A stretch of 64,000 nucleotides of DNA, taken from the NCBI RefSeq assembly GCF_040712315.1, contig NC_134014.1:42087634-42151633 (forward strand). The letters are read 5' to 3'. Made by a program: the position numbers and the translations under genes. Source of the stretch: Castanea sativa. Lineage: Eukaryota > Streptophyta > Magnoliopsida > Fagales > Fagaceae. Shown here piece after piece: positions 1 to 11,189 of this stretch (position 1 is the stretch's first letter; each line of letters opens with the position of its first letter). Under the pieces are notes generated by a model. It did no database searches and had not been told where the DNA came from. It was given only the letters and a program-made list of their open reading frames with translations.

Positions 1-294
1 ACAAATCTGCCCATATTCAGGTTACGTAATGCTTCGCAATTGTACAGCTATAGCTTAAAGAAAAAAAATAAGAAAAATAGATTTCATTGAAACACAACAT
101 AATTACCGTCTAAGGAAAACAAAAGGATTGACAAAGATAGTAAGGATCACAGAATGTCCTTCTACCATGGGTTCCTAAACAAAAGGGGACTTAAACAAAA
201 TTCATGACATAAAAAAATTAGAGAACGATGAAACACTTAGCAAATTGGAGAGTTGGAAAAAAAAAGGTCTCGGTGTGCTAAAATCTCTCTCTTT

Positions 295-1514
295 TCATGC
301 GTAGTACTGCTTCAGCCACTTCCCATTTATAGAATCTGTCAAGGCCGTCCCATCTTCCTTTATGAGGTAATAATATCTGCTACCATGGACTTTCCTGATG
401 ATGTAGGCTCCTTCCCATTTCGGGGCAAATTCAGAGGGTCTTAGGACATTCTTTCTTACATGCTTTGCCCTTCTTAACACCAGCTGCCCCTCTGTGAAGG
501 CTCTTGGGTGTACTATCTGTGCATATGCCTTAGCCATCCTCTACTGGTACCTCTGGCTTCTTCTTTTGGCCACTTCTCTTTCTTCTTCTAACCCCTTCAA
601 ATCCGCCAACCTTCTTTCACTATTTATGTCCTCTGTGCCTTCCTAGTTTTCTTTAAGCACTACTATTGGCGTAGGGACAACTAGCTCTACTGGGCTGATG
701 GCTTTTGTCCCATAAATTAGGAAAAATGGTGAAAATCCTGTGGCTATTTTCATAGAGCTCCTACATGCCCAGAGTACATCTGCCAAGTGGTCACTGCATT
801 TTCTCCCATACTTATGTTTCATTTTTTTGAGGATTTTCAATATCACCTTGTTAGTAGCCTCAGCCTGACTATTTCCTTGTGGGTAGTACGGTGTAGGCCT
901 TCCATGTTTGATGTAATATGTCTCAGTCAGGTTCTTCATATCTTTGTTTATGAACGGGGTCCCATTGTCACTGATTAGTCTCTTGGGGATCTCAAACCTT
1001 GTAATGATGTGTTCTTAAATGAAGTTTGCCACGGCTACTTTAGTGGCCTTTTTCAAAGGGATTGTCTCTACCTATTTTGTAAAATACTCAATGGCTGTCA
1101 AGATCCATATATAGCCATTAGAAGGAGGGTTTATAGGCCCTATAAGATCAAGCCCCCAAGTGTGGAAAGGTCATGGTATTGTCATATCTTGCAACACATT
1201 TGGATGAGTATGGACTGCATCTCCAAGTACTAGGCATGCATGACACGTCATAACTAGCTCCCTAGAGTCCTTTTTCATTGTTAGCCAATAGTATTCGAAC
1301 TGCAATAGCTCCCTTGGTGACTTCCACAGTCATTGAAATGAACTTTCCTGACTACTTCTTTGGCTTCCCTAGGTCCTGGGCATCTTAGGGGATCCCCACT
1401 GTACCCCTTTTTGAACAAGATTCCATTTTGCAAAAAGTATCTGACTGCGAGTTTCTTGAGCTGGCGGGCCAATGTCTTGTTAGTTGGTAAGGTCCATTGA
1501 GCCAAGTATTCCAT
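295..1514 (-). pseudogene. Integrase core and C-terminal domain of the gypsy element
   Basis: The stretch at 643-939 encodes the end of the integrase catalytic core, including YYPQGNSQAEATNK with the catalytic Glu, followed by the typical ATGFSPFFLIYGT segment. Upstream, at about 940-1210, the first core strands (LDLIGPINPPSNGYIW) and SDNGTPF can be read, but with in-frame stops. The part at 295-537 matches the C-terminal module of plant gypsy integrases (GQLVLRRAKH, then FAPKWEGAYIIRKV). The part at 1281-1514 is a zinc-binding type module (TLARQLKKLAVRYFLQNG, then LRCPGPREAKEVVRKVH). The enzyme would insert element DNA into the genome; this copy is broken. Confidence 0.85.
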
Positions 1515-1586
1515 GAGTGGGGTCCTCTAGTCTTCTGTAACAAATACAGCATAACTTTCTTCCTTGTCTACTGAAAGTCGACACTT

Positions 1587-1847
1587 TTAACATTCCTCTT
1601 GTACAGTTGCAGCCTCTTTGCTCATACTTGACCAATAGTACCCCATGCGCTGCATCCTTCTGTATAGGCTGATTTTTTCTGCAATCTCACAAATCTGGCT
1701 GTGTAATTCTTCCAATTTTAGCTTTCCTTCTTTCTCGTTGATACATCTAGATAGGATCCCTCCGGGCAGCCTCCTATACAGCTCTCCTTCTATCAAAGTG
1801 TAATCCTTTAGCTCCTTGATACTTCCTCCATGTCCTGACTTTTTCAT
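1587..1847 (-). pseudogene. Extra integrase zinc-binding-like module
   Basis: The segment reads TLIEGELYRRLPGGILSRCI, then ELHSQICEIAEKISLYRRMQRMGYYW, which is the helical H2C2-like unit that precedes gypsy integrase cores. It lies just after the second RNase H and before a further, similar unit at 1281-1514, so the polyprotein carries two such units in tandem. I recall this double arrangement from related plant Tat elements, so it is probably a family trait and not a local duplication. The frame is open through the unit but is cut off on both sides. Confidence 0.7.
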
Positions 1848-1850
1848 CTT

Positions 1851-2385
1851 TCATTTTACCTCATTTCTCCAATCTTGTTGCTTTGGTTCTTTAGGGAACA
1901 TCTTTTTGAGGGTGCCTATGATGAAATGTTCCAGCTTACTTACTTTTATCAAAGTACCTCTTCCTTTGAATGGTACTTGGGATCCTAGGGTGGCTAGTGC
2001 ATCAGCGAACCTATTCTCACTCCTTTGGGCGTACTCCACACTAAAGGTCTGGAATTCTTGCTCCAGCTTTTGCGCCCAAGTTCTGTAGGCTACCAAACTT
2101 TGCTCTCTTAGCGCAAAGTCACCCTTTACCTGAGAGACCACAAGATTGGAGTCTTCTAAAACCCTTATATGTTTTATCCCCATGCTAAGTGTTATGGCCA
2201 ACCTAGTCAAGTAAGCCTCGTACTAACAACATTATTTGAGCAGGAAAATCCAAGCTTGAAAGATAATGGCATGGTATCCCTATCTTCGCAACTTAGCACA
2301 ATTCCTAAATCGTTTGAAGTTTTCGTTGTTGACCCATCAAACCTCATTGTCCACTTCTTTCTTGGGAGCTCTGCCATTGCTATCT
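1851..2385 (-). pseudogene. Second (archaeal-type) RNase H domain
   Basis: The domain starts at WTMRFDGSTTK (first catalytic Asp) near 2380 and continues after a one-frame slip with YEAYLTRLAITLSMGIKHI (catalytic Glu), VLEDSNLVVSQVKGDF (third acidic position) and ENRFADALATLGSQV (last Asp). This is the RVT_3-like RNase H typical of Tat elements, distinct from the RNase H fused to RT at 2390-2840. All four acidic positions can still be read, but the frameshift near 2210 separates the first from the rest. Confidence 0.8.
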
Positions 2386-3660
2386 CCCCGGAGATCTCTT
2401 TGCTCAGTAAACATTCTTCTTTCCCTTTGAACTGGGCTAACAAATCTACTATGGCTTGGCTTTTAACAACCTTGGGGGTTTTGAAGCCGATGTCATATTG
2501 AAAGAGCAATACCATCCACAGTGCTATCCTTCCCATTAGGAAAGGCTGATGAAGAAGTACTTTTATGGGATGTGACTTGGTTACCAAGAGAATCTGGTGG
2601 GCTGAGAAGTATCACTTTAACCTTTAAGATGCGTAGATAACCACTAGACATGCTCTTTCTATCTTAGGGTACCTAGTCTCGGTATCCTTAAGTGTCCTGC
2701 TCACATAATAAATGGGTTGTTCATTCCCATCATCCTTTTCTTGTGCAAGCAGGGCTCCTATAGTCTGAAAGTTTGATGCTAAATACAACAACATGGGCCG
2801 CCCACGTACTGGTGCCTGTAGGGTGGGAAGATGATTCATGATCTGCTGAATCCTCTGAAAGGCTTCCTGATGTTCAGTTCCCTAAGTGAAATTAGCCCCA
2901 TTTTTCAACAGTTTAGATAAACCATTTGTGACCGAAGCTAGTCTCGGCACAAACCTCCTGATGTAGGAGACCCTCCCTAGGAAACTTTTGAACTTTCTAA
3001 CCGTTGTAGGCCTTTTTATTGTTGGGATCGCTGTGGCTTTGGCTGGATCTACATTTATGCCTCTGTGATGTATTAGGAACCCAAGGAATTTTCCCGCAAA
3101 TACCCCGAAGGCACACTTCATGGGGTTCATGCATAGCTTGTATTTCTTGCACCCTTCAAAAACTTATTCAGGTATCTGGAAGTGTCCTGCCCTGGTCTTT
3201 GACTTTACCACAATATCATCCATATAGTCTTCCATTTCCTTATGCATCATATCATGGAAGATAGCTGTCATGGTTCGCTGGTATGTGGCCCCTGCACTTT
3301 TAAGGCCAAAAGGCATCACAGTGTAATAACAGTTTTCGATTGGTGTCCTAAATGCTATCTTTTCTACATCTTTGGCAACCATGGAGATTTGGTTATACCC
3401 ATTGTATCTATCCATAAATGAAAACATAGAGTTTCCTGCGACTGAATCTACAAGGAGATCTATATTAGGTAGGGAAAACTTATCTTTTGGACATGCCTTG
3501 TTCAGATTGCAAAAGTCCACACAACACCGAATGTGGCCATTCTTTTTCTTCATGGGTATTATGTTGGAAAGCCATTTGGGATGCTGAATTGGCTTGATGA
3601 ACCCTACTGCTAGCAGTTTCTTGACTTCCTGAGTTATTTAAACTTCTATATTAGTGTGAA
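2386..3660 (-). pseudogene. Gypsy reverse transcriptase and its RNase H
   Basis: At 3164-3553 the RT palm is clear: GHIRCCVDFCNLNKACPKD, SFMDRYNGYNQISM (first catalytic Asp), PFGLKSAGATYQR and YMDDIVVKSK (catalytic YxDD). The thumb and connection follow at 2882-3130 with KCAFGVFAGKFLGFLIHHRG and SFLGRVSYIRRFVPRLA. The fused RNase H is at 2624-2839, with PIYYVSRTLKDTETRYPKIE. Two frameshifts separate these blocks. The RT would copy element RNA into DNA inside virus-like particles. The motifs are intact enough for confident assignment, but the gene is not functional. Confidence 0.9.
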
Positions 3661-4006
3661 AGACCCTGGCTGGCTAAACTACTGGCTTGACTCGTGGGTT
3701 CACATTAAGAGAGTAAACCACCAATCCTGGGTGCAGACCAGGCATCTCATCATATGACTATGCAAACACATCTACATATCTCTTAAGTAATGCCACTAAC
3801 TGCTCTATTTCTTGTGCTGCCAACTGACTACTAATGAAAACAAGCCTCTGGGATCCTAGACTAGCCCCCAAGTTTATTTCTTCCAACTCTTCCTCAGGTT
3901 GGATTTGTGCTTCCTTGACTGGGTCCTCCAAGATTTCTTCTTAAGCCATCATACAACCCGGTGGTCCGGGACCCTCCTGCATGGTGCATTCAGGCCCTAT
4001 GCACCT

Positions 4007-4590
4007 TCATAAACGATAAATTAACCTTACTCCAGGTTCTCGTACTACTATGCATTCCCGGGATCCTGAGGAGCTAGGCTCCCTCTTTTGCCTCTTTCTG
4101 TTCAGGAAGTTCCTCAGGTCACGGGTACCCATTCCTTCTTCTTCTTCTTCTAAGACAGGTGCTCTTAGGGTCCCCGACATGGAGCTCTCATCATTTAGTT
4201 TCAACTTGTCATAAAACATTGTTTCCATAAAGTTCACTTCTCCTTGGCTGAAAGGGTTAGGATTGGCAGGGATCCTTACGGGCCTCCCATTCAATCTCTT
4301 TTTAACACATTGATGGTACGTGGAAGGAATAAGACGATGCTTATGGAGCCATGGGCGTCCCAACAGGACATAGTAAGAAACTTCTGAGTTAATCATGTGA
4401 AATTTAGTCAGGGCTACTATTGAGTTTACCTTTAAGGCCAACTGCATATATCCCTCAGTTGATTCTACTAATTCTCCAAATCCTGTTATCTCTATAGGAG
4501 CCCCCAGGATCCTCTTGCCAGTCAAGCCCACGATTCCCAGGATACTCAGGGCTATGAGGTTAAGTAATGCCCCTGTATCTACTAATGCTC
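4007..4590 (-). pseudogene. Gypsy aspartic protease region
   Basis: An active-site ALVDTGALLNLI can be read near 4590-4555, in frame with the open stretch at 4007-4531 that continues MGLTGKRILGAPIEITGFGE and later SEVSYYVLLGRPWLHKH. The D-T-G and the downstream LLGRPWL are standard for plant gypsy proteases, which cut the Gag-Pol precursor. It is followed by an acidic, low-complexity stretch (LEEEEEGMGTRD) leading toward RT. A frame break between 4590 and 4582 separates it from the gag remnant. Confidence 0.8.
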
Positions 4591-5430
4591 TTTTGATTTG
4601 ACGCCGTTTATGGTGGCCACTAGGTAAAGGGGTCTGCGATGGTTTGGATGTTCAACCTCTATGTCCTCTTCAATGAAGGTTATTACATTGGTTGTGACCT
4701 TGTCCTCTCCTAGATAATATTTTGCACAGAACCTCTCCATCATCTCATCCCAAGTCTTAATGGACCCAGGCCTCAAGGTGGTGTACTATGTATATGCCTT
4801 GTCCATCAGGGACTTAGCAAACTCTCTTAGACATAACTCCTTATCCCCTACGTAAGGGCTGATGGTATGAATGAATCTACTCACGTGTTCCACAAAACTT
4901 CCATTTCTTCCATCAAAAGGATGGAACTTCGGGGGTTCATATCCCTTGGGGTAAGGCTTGCCAAGGAATTCTGGTGGGAGTGGGGGATCCTGAGAGAATT
5001 TCTTGGGGATCCTCGAGAGTTTTTCTCTTTCTTGTTCCAGCAGGGCATAAACATCTGCTAGCGTGAGATATTGGGGTTAGCTCCCCCTCTTACTGCTGAC
5101 CATCCCTCTGGTTGGGCTCTATCTTGGTTAACCATAGGGGGCATTATCCCTGATCTTTTAGGTCCTGCCCTCTTTGATGATGTAGATTTCTTATTGTAAA
5201 TCTTTCAACATTTCTGCCATTCATGCCATAGGGTCTGGCTCCTGCCCCACGTGCCTCTGTCTTGAGATAACCTCTTATTCTAACAAAAGTACTTCATTCA
5301 TTTGTCTGGAAGCTACTTCATTCTTTCTCATAGGCTCAGATGTCGTAGGTGGTACATTGGTACCTTTGCTGTTCCTTGGTCTTAGAGTCATGCTCTGCGA
5401 AGAGACTACTTCTTCCCTCTCCTTTACCCA
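4591..5430 (-). pseudogene. Gypsy gag remnant with internal deletion
   Basis: The segment near 4640-4776 reads RPGSIKTWDEMMERFCAKYY, the retrotransposon gag core. It runs within a few residues into EHPNHRRPLYLVATINGV, which normally sits just before the protease. The usual C-terminal gag with its zinc knuckle is therefore missing, which suggests an internal deletion of several hundred bases. Upstream to the primer-binding site the sequence is broken by stops. Its complete parent would form the capsid of the virus-like particle. Confidence 0.7.
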
Positions 5431-5431
5431 G

Positions 5432-5450
5432 TCCCCTATGGAGTCGCCAA
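5432..5450 (-). promoter_or_regulatory. Primer-binding site of the gypsy element
   Basis: The minus strand reads TTGGCGACTCCATAGGGGA directly inside the LTR edge. A TGGCGACTC-type site is the kind seen in Tat/Ogre-like plant elements, where the primer is thought to be a tRNA-Arg. Its place one base from the LTR end fixes element polarity. Confidence 0.65.
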
Positions 5451-5451
5451 A

Positions 5452-6807
5452 TGTGTGGGTTCTTTTTGGATGGTGTCTAGGCCCAAGTAAAAGTAAGGAC
5501 CCTGGGCCTTTTAGTTGTTGTTTTAAGGGACTACGCTTGTTTCACCGTAACTAAATGGGTTGATTACAAACCAAGTGGTGCACAGAGTAGGAATCCTACA
5601 ACACATACATGCTAGCAAACAAGAAATATATGCATTGAATAGCAAGAAACAATAAAGGGGCAATGCGGTAAAGAAAGACACAAAGTAAACACTAAGGGTC
5701 CTTAAGATACTGTGCAATATTTCATTAATTTTTCAATTGTGTAATACATCATGCTCACTAGGACAGATCACAAGGTCCAAATAAGTTCAAAAATCACAGA
5801 CTTAAATGGCTCTTCATTCTACGACTTGCAAAGTTTAAATCCCTTTGAATGCAAGTGTGTTCTCTAGTGGCTGTTTGAGGATACCAGACGATATTTCCCT
5901 CTCTTTTCTTACTTTCTTTGAATTCTAACAAAGTTTTCTCAATAATTCTACTCTAATTCACTGTTGCTAAATAATCCCTCAGTGTTGGCTGCTTTCCCCT
6001 TTTATAGTGTCACCCTAGGGTTTCCAAGGTACCGCTGATTTCCTTCTTTTGCATCCTTGGGTACCAGAACCAATGTTGTGCCAGCAATATTGGTGGCTAG
6101 TCACTTCCTTATTTCTCATAATTTTCTTTATTTTGGTGTTTCTTCCTCAAAAGTCTCTTGCTACCTTTCCGTCCCGATATGTCTTGAAGAGCTGACCTTG
6201 AGTTTTTCTCCTTTAAAGGCTTCTAGTTCCCACCTCTTCCAGACTCAGCTTTTGGCTCCCTTTCCCCTTGTCATTTTTTCCAAGTGAGCTAATTCCTTCC
6301 TGCCAAGTTGAAAGTTTTCCAGCCACTTCCCTTCATGATTCTTCTTTCTGGGTTCCCCAAGATACCAGTCCCTTGTTCATGAATTGTTGGTTCTTCAAGC
6401 ATTCTGATTCCTTTCTGCATCATTGGGTGGCTGATAGGGACATATCTATTCTCGTTCCTTGTGTTTCTTGGCATCTCCTTTAAACTATCTTAATCCAACT
6501 CTGGCTTTACTCCACATCCCGAGGATCCCGAGCTCCTGGCAGTCCCCAGGTATCTTGGCCCAGTTCTCACCACTAGGCTCCTTAGCGATTTTCTAACCTT
6601 GGTGGACTGGGCTTTTTCTTCTTCCCTTCATTTCATGGGTTCTAAAGCTCATCCATTCACGGGTTTGGGTTCCTCTTTAAAACCTTAATGGATTTTTAGG
6701 CCTATCATCCTTTTCCTTTATTGCGGGCTTAAGCATATTTTATAGAGTTCAGTAATTTGTGCCATTTTGGGCCTTGGTGTAACTTCATGACTTTTTAGAC
6801 CTCAACA
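5452..6807 (-). repeat. 5' LTR of the gypsy element
   Basis: On the minus strand the segment starts TGTTGAGGTC and ends AACCCACACA, the TG...CA termini expected of an LTR, and its inner end abuts the primer-binding site. Length is about 1356 bases. There is no coding potential beyond chance ORFs. The outer edge (6807) is inferred from the TG start and not from a second LTR copy, so it may be off by a few bases. Confidence 0.65.
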
Positions 6808-6898
6808 ACTTGTCAATAATATTATTGAATACATTGAAACTTGGTTTTCTTAATTCATAGTTTATTTTTAAAAATTGTATAACACTATAAGACTATAG

Positions 6899-7821
6899 GA
6901 GCACTAGCATCCGGGTTTGTAAAACGGTCTCTATTTTACCATCTAGAAAGTTACTCTATCTATTATACTAACCCATTTTATAATACACCTTACATCCCAG
7001 TTTCTATTATTTCACCACTTTAGTTAAATATTATTTTTTTACTCTTTGTTTACCATTTTTATATTTTTATTTATTCTTTCTTTCTCATTCTTTCTATAGA
7101 AAAACCGCCACAAATCTACTGACACCACCATCGCCACCACCACTATACTACACACCTGACACCATCACCACCAGCAACCCACAATCCACCATCAACATTC
7201 AACACCAAAAATAAATAAATAAATAAAAACCAGCAACTCACGATCTCCACCATCGTGAGCAAAACCCAAACCCATGATAAGCAAAACCCAGACCCACGGC
7301 GAGTAAACCCAAACCCATGGCCCATAACAAGCAAACCCACAACAAAACCCACGATGAGCAAACAACGAGCACACCTACGGCAAACCCACAACAAGCAAAT
7401 GACGAGCACACCCACGACAAACCCATGGCGAGCCCACATTGCCCAAATCTCATAACCCAATTTACAACCCCTTCAATCCACTGCCAAAAAATTGAGCAAA
7501 CGGCAAGTGAGAGAGAATAAAAGAATAGAGTCAGAGATGGAGAAAGAATGGAGAAGAAAGAAGAGTAAGAGAGAAGAAGAGAGAAAATTTAGAGACGGAG
7601 AGTGAGAAAAGAAGAAAAGAAAGAGTTAGAGAGTGAGAAGCCACAGAGGAGAGAGAAAATAATATTATTTTATTTATACATACATTCTACAGTAAGTTCT
7701 AAATACCCATACTTACTGTAGATAGGATGGGAAAAAAAAGGTTTACATACTCGAATGTGGGAAGGCCCTAGTTGGTAAAATAGCTACTGGGGGTTGTTTA
7801 CACCCCCCAATGCTAATGCTC
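6899..7821. mobile_element. Non-autonomous TIR element (MITE-like)
   Basis: The left end GAGCACTAGCATC is matched in inverse by the right end (GAGCATTAGCATT on the minus strand), and the next 20-30 bases also match loosely (ATTTTACCA in both arms). The element is about 920 bases and encodes no transposase. Its middle (7250-7450) is a low-complexity stretch rich in ACCCA and CGAGCA words, followed by purine-rich GAGAGAA DNA. The superfamily is unsure because no target duplication is clear. Confidence 0.55.
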
Positions 7822-8575
7822 TAACATATTATAATATTTACTGTGAAAAGTATATTTTATTTTTTAAATTGATTAAATGATTTTAAAATCTATAAATAAG
7901 AATTTAAAGTATAAAATACTTTTATATCCTAAAATTACGTAAATTTAAGCAACTTTCGAAATACTTCCTTAACCACTCTATTCTCATAACAAAATATGGA
8001 GACCTTAATTGCAAACACCGAATTCATTATCTCAATGAAATTAAGGAAATTATTTGTAAGTATCAACATAAAGAGAATGTGATTAAACGAATAAAAATTG
8101 GCTAAAAACACATTTATTTATCAAAAATTTAATTGTCTTTAGTTGGGCTTCCGTATTCTTTAAAAAAAATGAAAAATAATTTGAAATCATCACTGATTTT
8201 TATTATATCACTATGAAAAATAATTTGAAATCATCGTCATTGAATAAAAAATGCAAGCCCTCTTCTTTAGTCATAGCCTACTCATCCAGGGTTAGGATCA
8301 AATGGTACTTTAGTATTGGACTTATGTAGGTGTCGTTAAAAGATTGAAGGTAAATGACATCGTTTTTCGTTTGAGTGTATTTGAGATGGGATGACATGAA
8401 GGGATATAGGAATTTGTATATAAAGAAGTAGAAGTGAAAATGGTGAATGGAAATGCAAAAGAGTTTTTTGTGTGCGTGAGAGATGAAAAGTCTTGAAATA
8501 TTGAATCAAATGAAACAAATAATAGTCTTAAAACATTAACTATAAAATATAACAAAAAGTAGTCATGAAACATTA
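7822..8575. other. AT-rich intergenic stretch, nothing recognised
   Basis: No ORF with family motifs, RNA gene or clear repeat was seen. The short open frames at 8322-8627 on the minus strand are serine- and phenylalanine-rich and look like chance. Confidence 0.4.
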
Positions 8576-8589
8576 AACCAAAGGTGGGG

Positions 8590-9400
8590 GGGGGGGGGTG
8601 AACTTGATTCAGGGCCGAAGCAATCATGCTTGAGGAAATGGGTCAAGCCTATTTCAGTAAGTAGTAACAGCAAACCTCCCAGGACTATTCTCGTGGAGTT
8701 CTGAGCATGCTGCCAACCTTGAGATGCTTTTCCGATATCATAAGTATGGGTGACCCCTTGATAAACAAAAGAAGTACCATGAGAAATCGATCCCACCCCT
8801 TTTTATTTTTCTGGTCGAGGTGACACTCCTACCAATACCACATCGGGAAACCTCCTGAAAGGATAAGAATCATAGAGGTTGTCACCTCCACATTAATGAA
8901 AGGTTCTCTACCTAATCTCTTCCACATTAAATGCACATAGAACAACCTGAACAATACAAACAACCCTCAAAATTCATATTTCATGATGAAAATGGGAGAG
9001 AACCAAAGGAGGATGTGACAAGTATCTTCAAAAAATCTAGCTAGGAGCAGGCTAGCTAGAGAGATAAGGGAATGAAAATGCTTATAAAAGGGGTGAAGGC
9101 TTCCACAGAGAGGCGATTGAGAAACATCAAGAAAAAGACTCAGAGAAGAGAAAGATAGAGAGAGAGTGTATTTTTGATTTCCCTTCTTTCCTTACTGATT
9201 ACCCATACCTCGAGAAAGAAATCTGTGTCACAAACCCTCTCATCTGTAATTCTACTTTCTTAATAAGTTGTTTGAGCTTCCTACTATAGAATTTCTACCT
9301 TGTTCTTGTGATAAATAAATTGTGTAAGTTAGTTACCCATGAATCCTACTGTTTTGACCAAACAATGTTTTTTAATTGGGTTTTTGACCCCCATAAAAGG
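8590..9400 (+). repeat. LTR-like sequence (possible solo LTR)
   Basis: The stretch has promoter-like order: a TATA-type TATAAAAGGGG at about 9084, a purine-rich GAGAGA leader, a polyadenylation-type AATAAATT at about 9313, and an end resembling plant LTRs (TTTTTGACCCCCATA). A run of 13 or more G starts just before it at 8586. No second copy, PBS or target duplication was found, so the edges and identity are tentative. Confidence 0.35.
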
Positions 9401-9750
9401 AAATAAAGAGTTCTTGCTTTTAAATTTGTTCCTATCTCCAATGTGGTTTAAGAATGTTTCAATTCCTTGCATAGAGTGTGCCAATGACAAAACTTCATAC
9501 TTTCCTGCATGAGGTCACTGATTTTATGTGTATATATGTCCGTGTATATATATATATATATATTGGTGATTAATTCATAATTAAACATGTTTTTTTAAAT
9601 GAAGTCGCATCATTAATAATTTAAATAGATTTTAAAATAATGATAGTAAATATTTATTTAAATGTTGACAATGTGATGAAATTTAAATAAGTTAATTATG
9701 ATTTTAAAAGTTTTATAGGAGAATTACCTTTATGAATTTCAGGTAGATTT

Positions 9751-9795
9751 TAGTTAGGTTAATTGGTAAAGTTTCTAATGATTGAAACCATCTAA
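9751..9795 (+). repeat. Possible internally deleted SINE
   Basis: GGTTAATTGGTAAAG resembles the box-A region of the tRNA-like head of the SINE at 58699-58876, and it is followed within 25 bases by a GAAACCATCT and A-rich tail. It is short, so this is only a resemblance. Confidence 0.25.
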
Positions 9796-9808
9796 AAAAA
9801 AGAAAGAA

Positions 9809-9965
9809 ATGATATGTCCATAACATTTTCACAACAAATTTTAAGTGGCAGGTTGTTATTGGTTGTTATTATTGGGGCAAAAAATTAATCTTGGTGTTAG
9901 GTTTAAATTTGAACCAATAACAACTAACCACCTATGATTTGCTATAAAAATATTGTAGACTTAAC
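9809..9965. mobile_element. Small foldback MITE
   Basis: The left arm (ACAACAAATTTTAAGTGGCA, then GGTTGTTATTGG) and the inverse of the right arm (TAGCAAATCATAGGTGGTTA, then GTTGTTATTGG) pair over about 45 bases. The unit is about 155 bases with no coding capacity, the usual form of a MITE. Confidence 0.55.
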
Positions 9966-10009
9966 ACCCCTTTGAAAAAAAAAACTTTATGAATTCCAAA
10001 AAATCATAA

Positions 10010-10125
10010 TTTATAGGAAATGATTTACTCCCATTAAATCCTTAAATATGTTAGCATTAAATAATAATTTATAGGAAATGATTTACTCTCATTAAATCCT
10101 TAAATATGTTAGCATTAAATAATAA
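10010..10125. repeat. 58-bp tandem duplication
   Basis: Two adjacent copies of a 58-base unit containing ATAGGAAATGATTTACTC and AAATATGTTAGCATTAAATA differ at about one position (CCC versus CTC). The near identity suggests a recent replication-slippage or repair event in AT-rich DNA. Confidence 0.8.
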
Positions 10126-10778
10126 TAAAAAGTAGACAAAATTCAATTTACACCCAGCAAAATTGTTTGATTGTTATTTTAGTTCATTATGTTGATCGAA
10201 CGACATTGCTAACCTAAGCCACTCATTTAAGTCATTCCGTCCATTATTGTTAAGACTGCTACGTTAAAACACTTAAAACGAGGTTGTATTATTGACTTTA
10301 ACATTAAAAATTTATTCAAGTAATATTTTATTAATTAAAAAAGAAAAAAAAAAGTAAAATAGACAACCAAATAATTTTGTAATAAGATCCACCACTTTTA
10401 ATTTTGAAGATGGACAACCAAAGAAGCCCCTAGATTGCATTTCTAAGGAATATAAAAGGAAGGAATAATAGGAGGACATCAGGTTGTGCAAAAATTCTTA
10501 TCTATTTTAGCGTTAGAACTTATTTTTATTTTATATACTCACATTTCAAAATGACTCACATCAAATTATCTATTTTACATAATATTTTATTAAAATATCA
10601 AAATTTATTAATTATTTCTTTTTTTTCATAGTCAACAACCATTATCCATTTTTTTTCTTCATCCTCAAGATACGCAAAAAAAAAAAAAAACAATTAAATG
10701 CAAAATTAATAATGTAAATGTAGGTTACTGCAGCAAACTTTTAAATTCATAAAATTATACTTGAATTGATGTGATATG

Positions 10779-10977
10779 TATCAGAATGTTGACAAGAATC
10801 ATAAGAAGCAAGAAGACTTGGCTGAATCATTGACAAGGAAAGCTACACCCAGTTTTATTAATTAAGCTATTGTCATTTTTCTTGTTGTATTGCTTCTTCC
10901 TTTATTGATGCATCTTTCCTTGTCACTGATTCAACCGAGTCTTCTTGCTTCTCATGATTATTGTCAACATTCTAACA
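10779..10977 (-). repeat. 3' LTR of the copia element, rearranged
   Basis: The first six bases (TATCAG) and the part from about 10841 on (CAGTTTTATTAATTAAGC and beyond) align with the right LTR. Between them about 200 bases are missing and replaced by an inverted copy of the LTR's own last 57 bases: AATGTTGACAAGAATCATAA at 10785 pairs with the TTGTCAACATT end at 10961-10972. On the minus strand a polypurine tract (TTGAGGGGGAG) lies directly before this LTR at 10978-10988. Confidence 0.85.
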
Positions 10978-11189
10978 CTCCCCCTCAAGGAAAGTTGTAG
11001 AATGGATGTTGATCATCCCCATTCTACCCACTAAACTTGAAAATTGATTGAAACCAAGTGCCTTGGTCAACAAATTAGCAAGTTGATAGTGAGTTCTAAC
11101 ATGAATTAACTTGATCACCTTTTCAAGAATCTTATCCCTCACTACATGACATTCAATCTCAATATGCTTGGTCCTTTAATGGAAAACAG

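Larger units (their letters stand above)
1..6807 (-). mobile_element. Ty3/gypsy retrotransposon, Tat-type, decayed and partial
   Basis: Reading the minus strand from right to left the order is LTR, primer-binding site, gag, aspartic protease, reverse transcriptase with RNase H, a second RNase H, zinc-binding modules, integrase core and integrase C-terminus. Integrase after RT is the Ty3/gypsy order, and a second (archaeal-type) RNase H is a hallmark of the Tat lineage. Frameshifts and stops break every region, so the copy is not autonomous. Positions 1-294 lie after the last pol codon and hold no ORF; no copy of the 5' LTR is seen there, so the 3' LTR should lie beyond the left edge. Confidence 0.9.

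Noticed and set aside
1..294. 3' LTR of the gypsy element at the left edge
   Set aside because: No similarity to the 5' LTR end was seen, so the LTR must lie outside the window.
7143..7520. Several overlapping ORFs of 60-105 codons on both strands
   Set aside because: They are all products of one low-complexity core in the TIR element, with no family motif.
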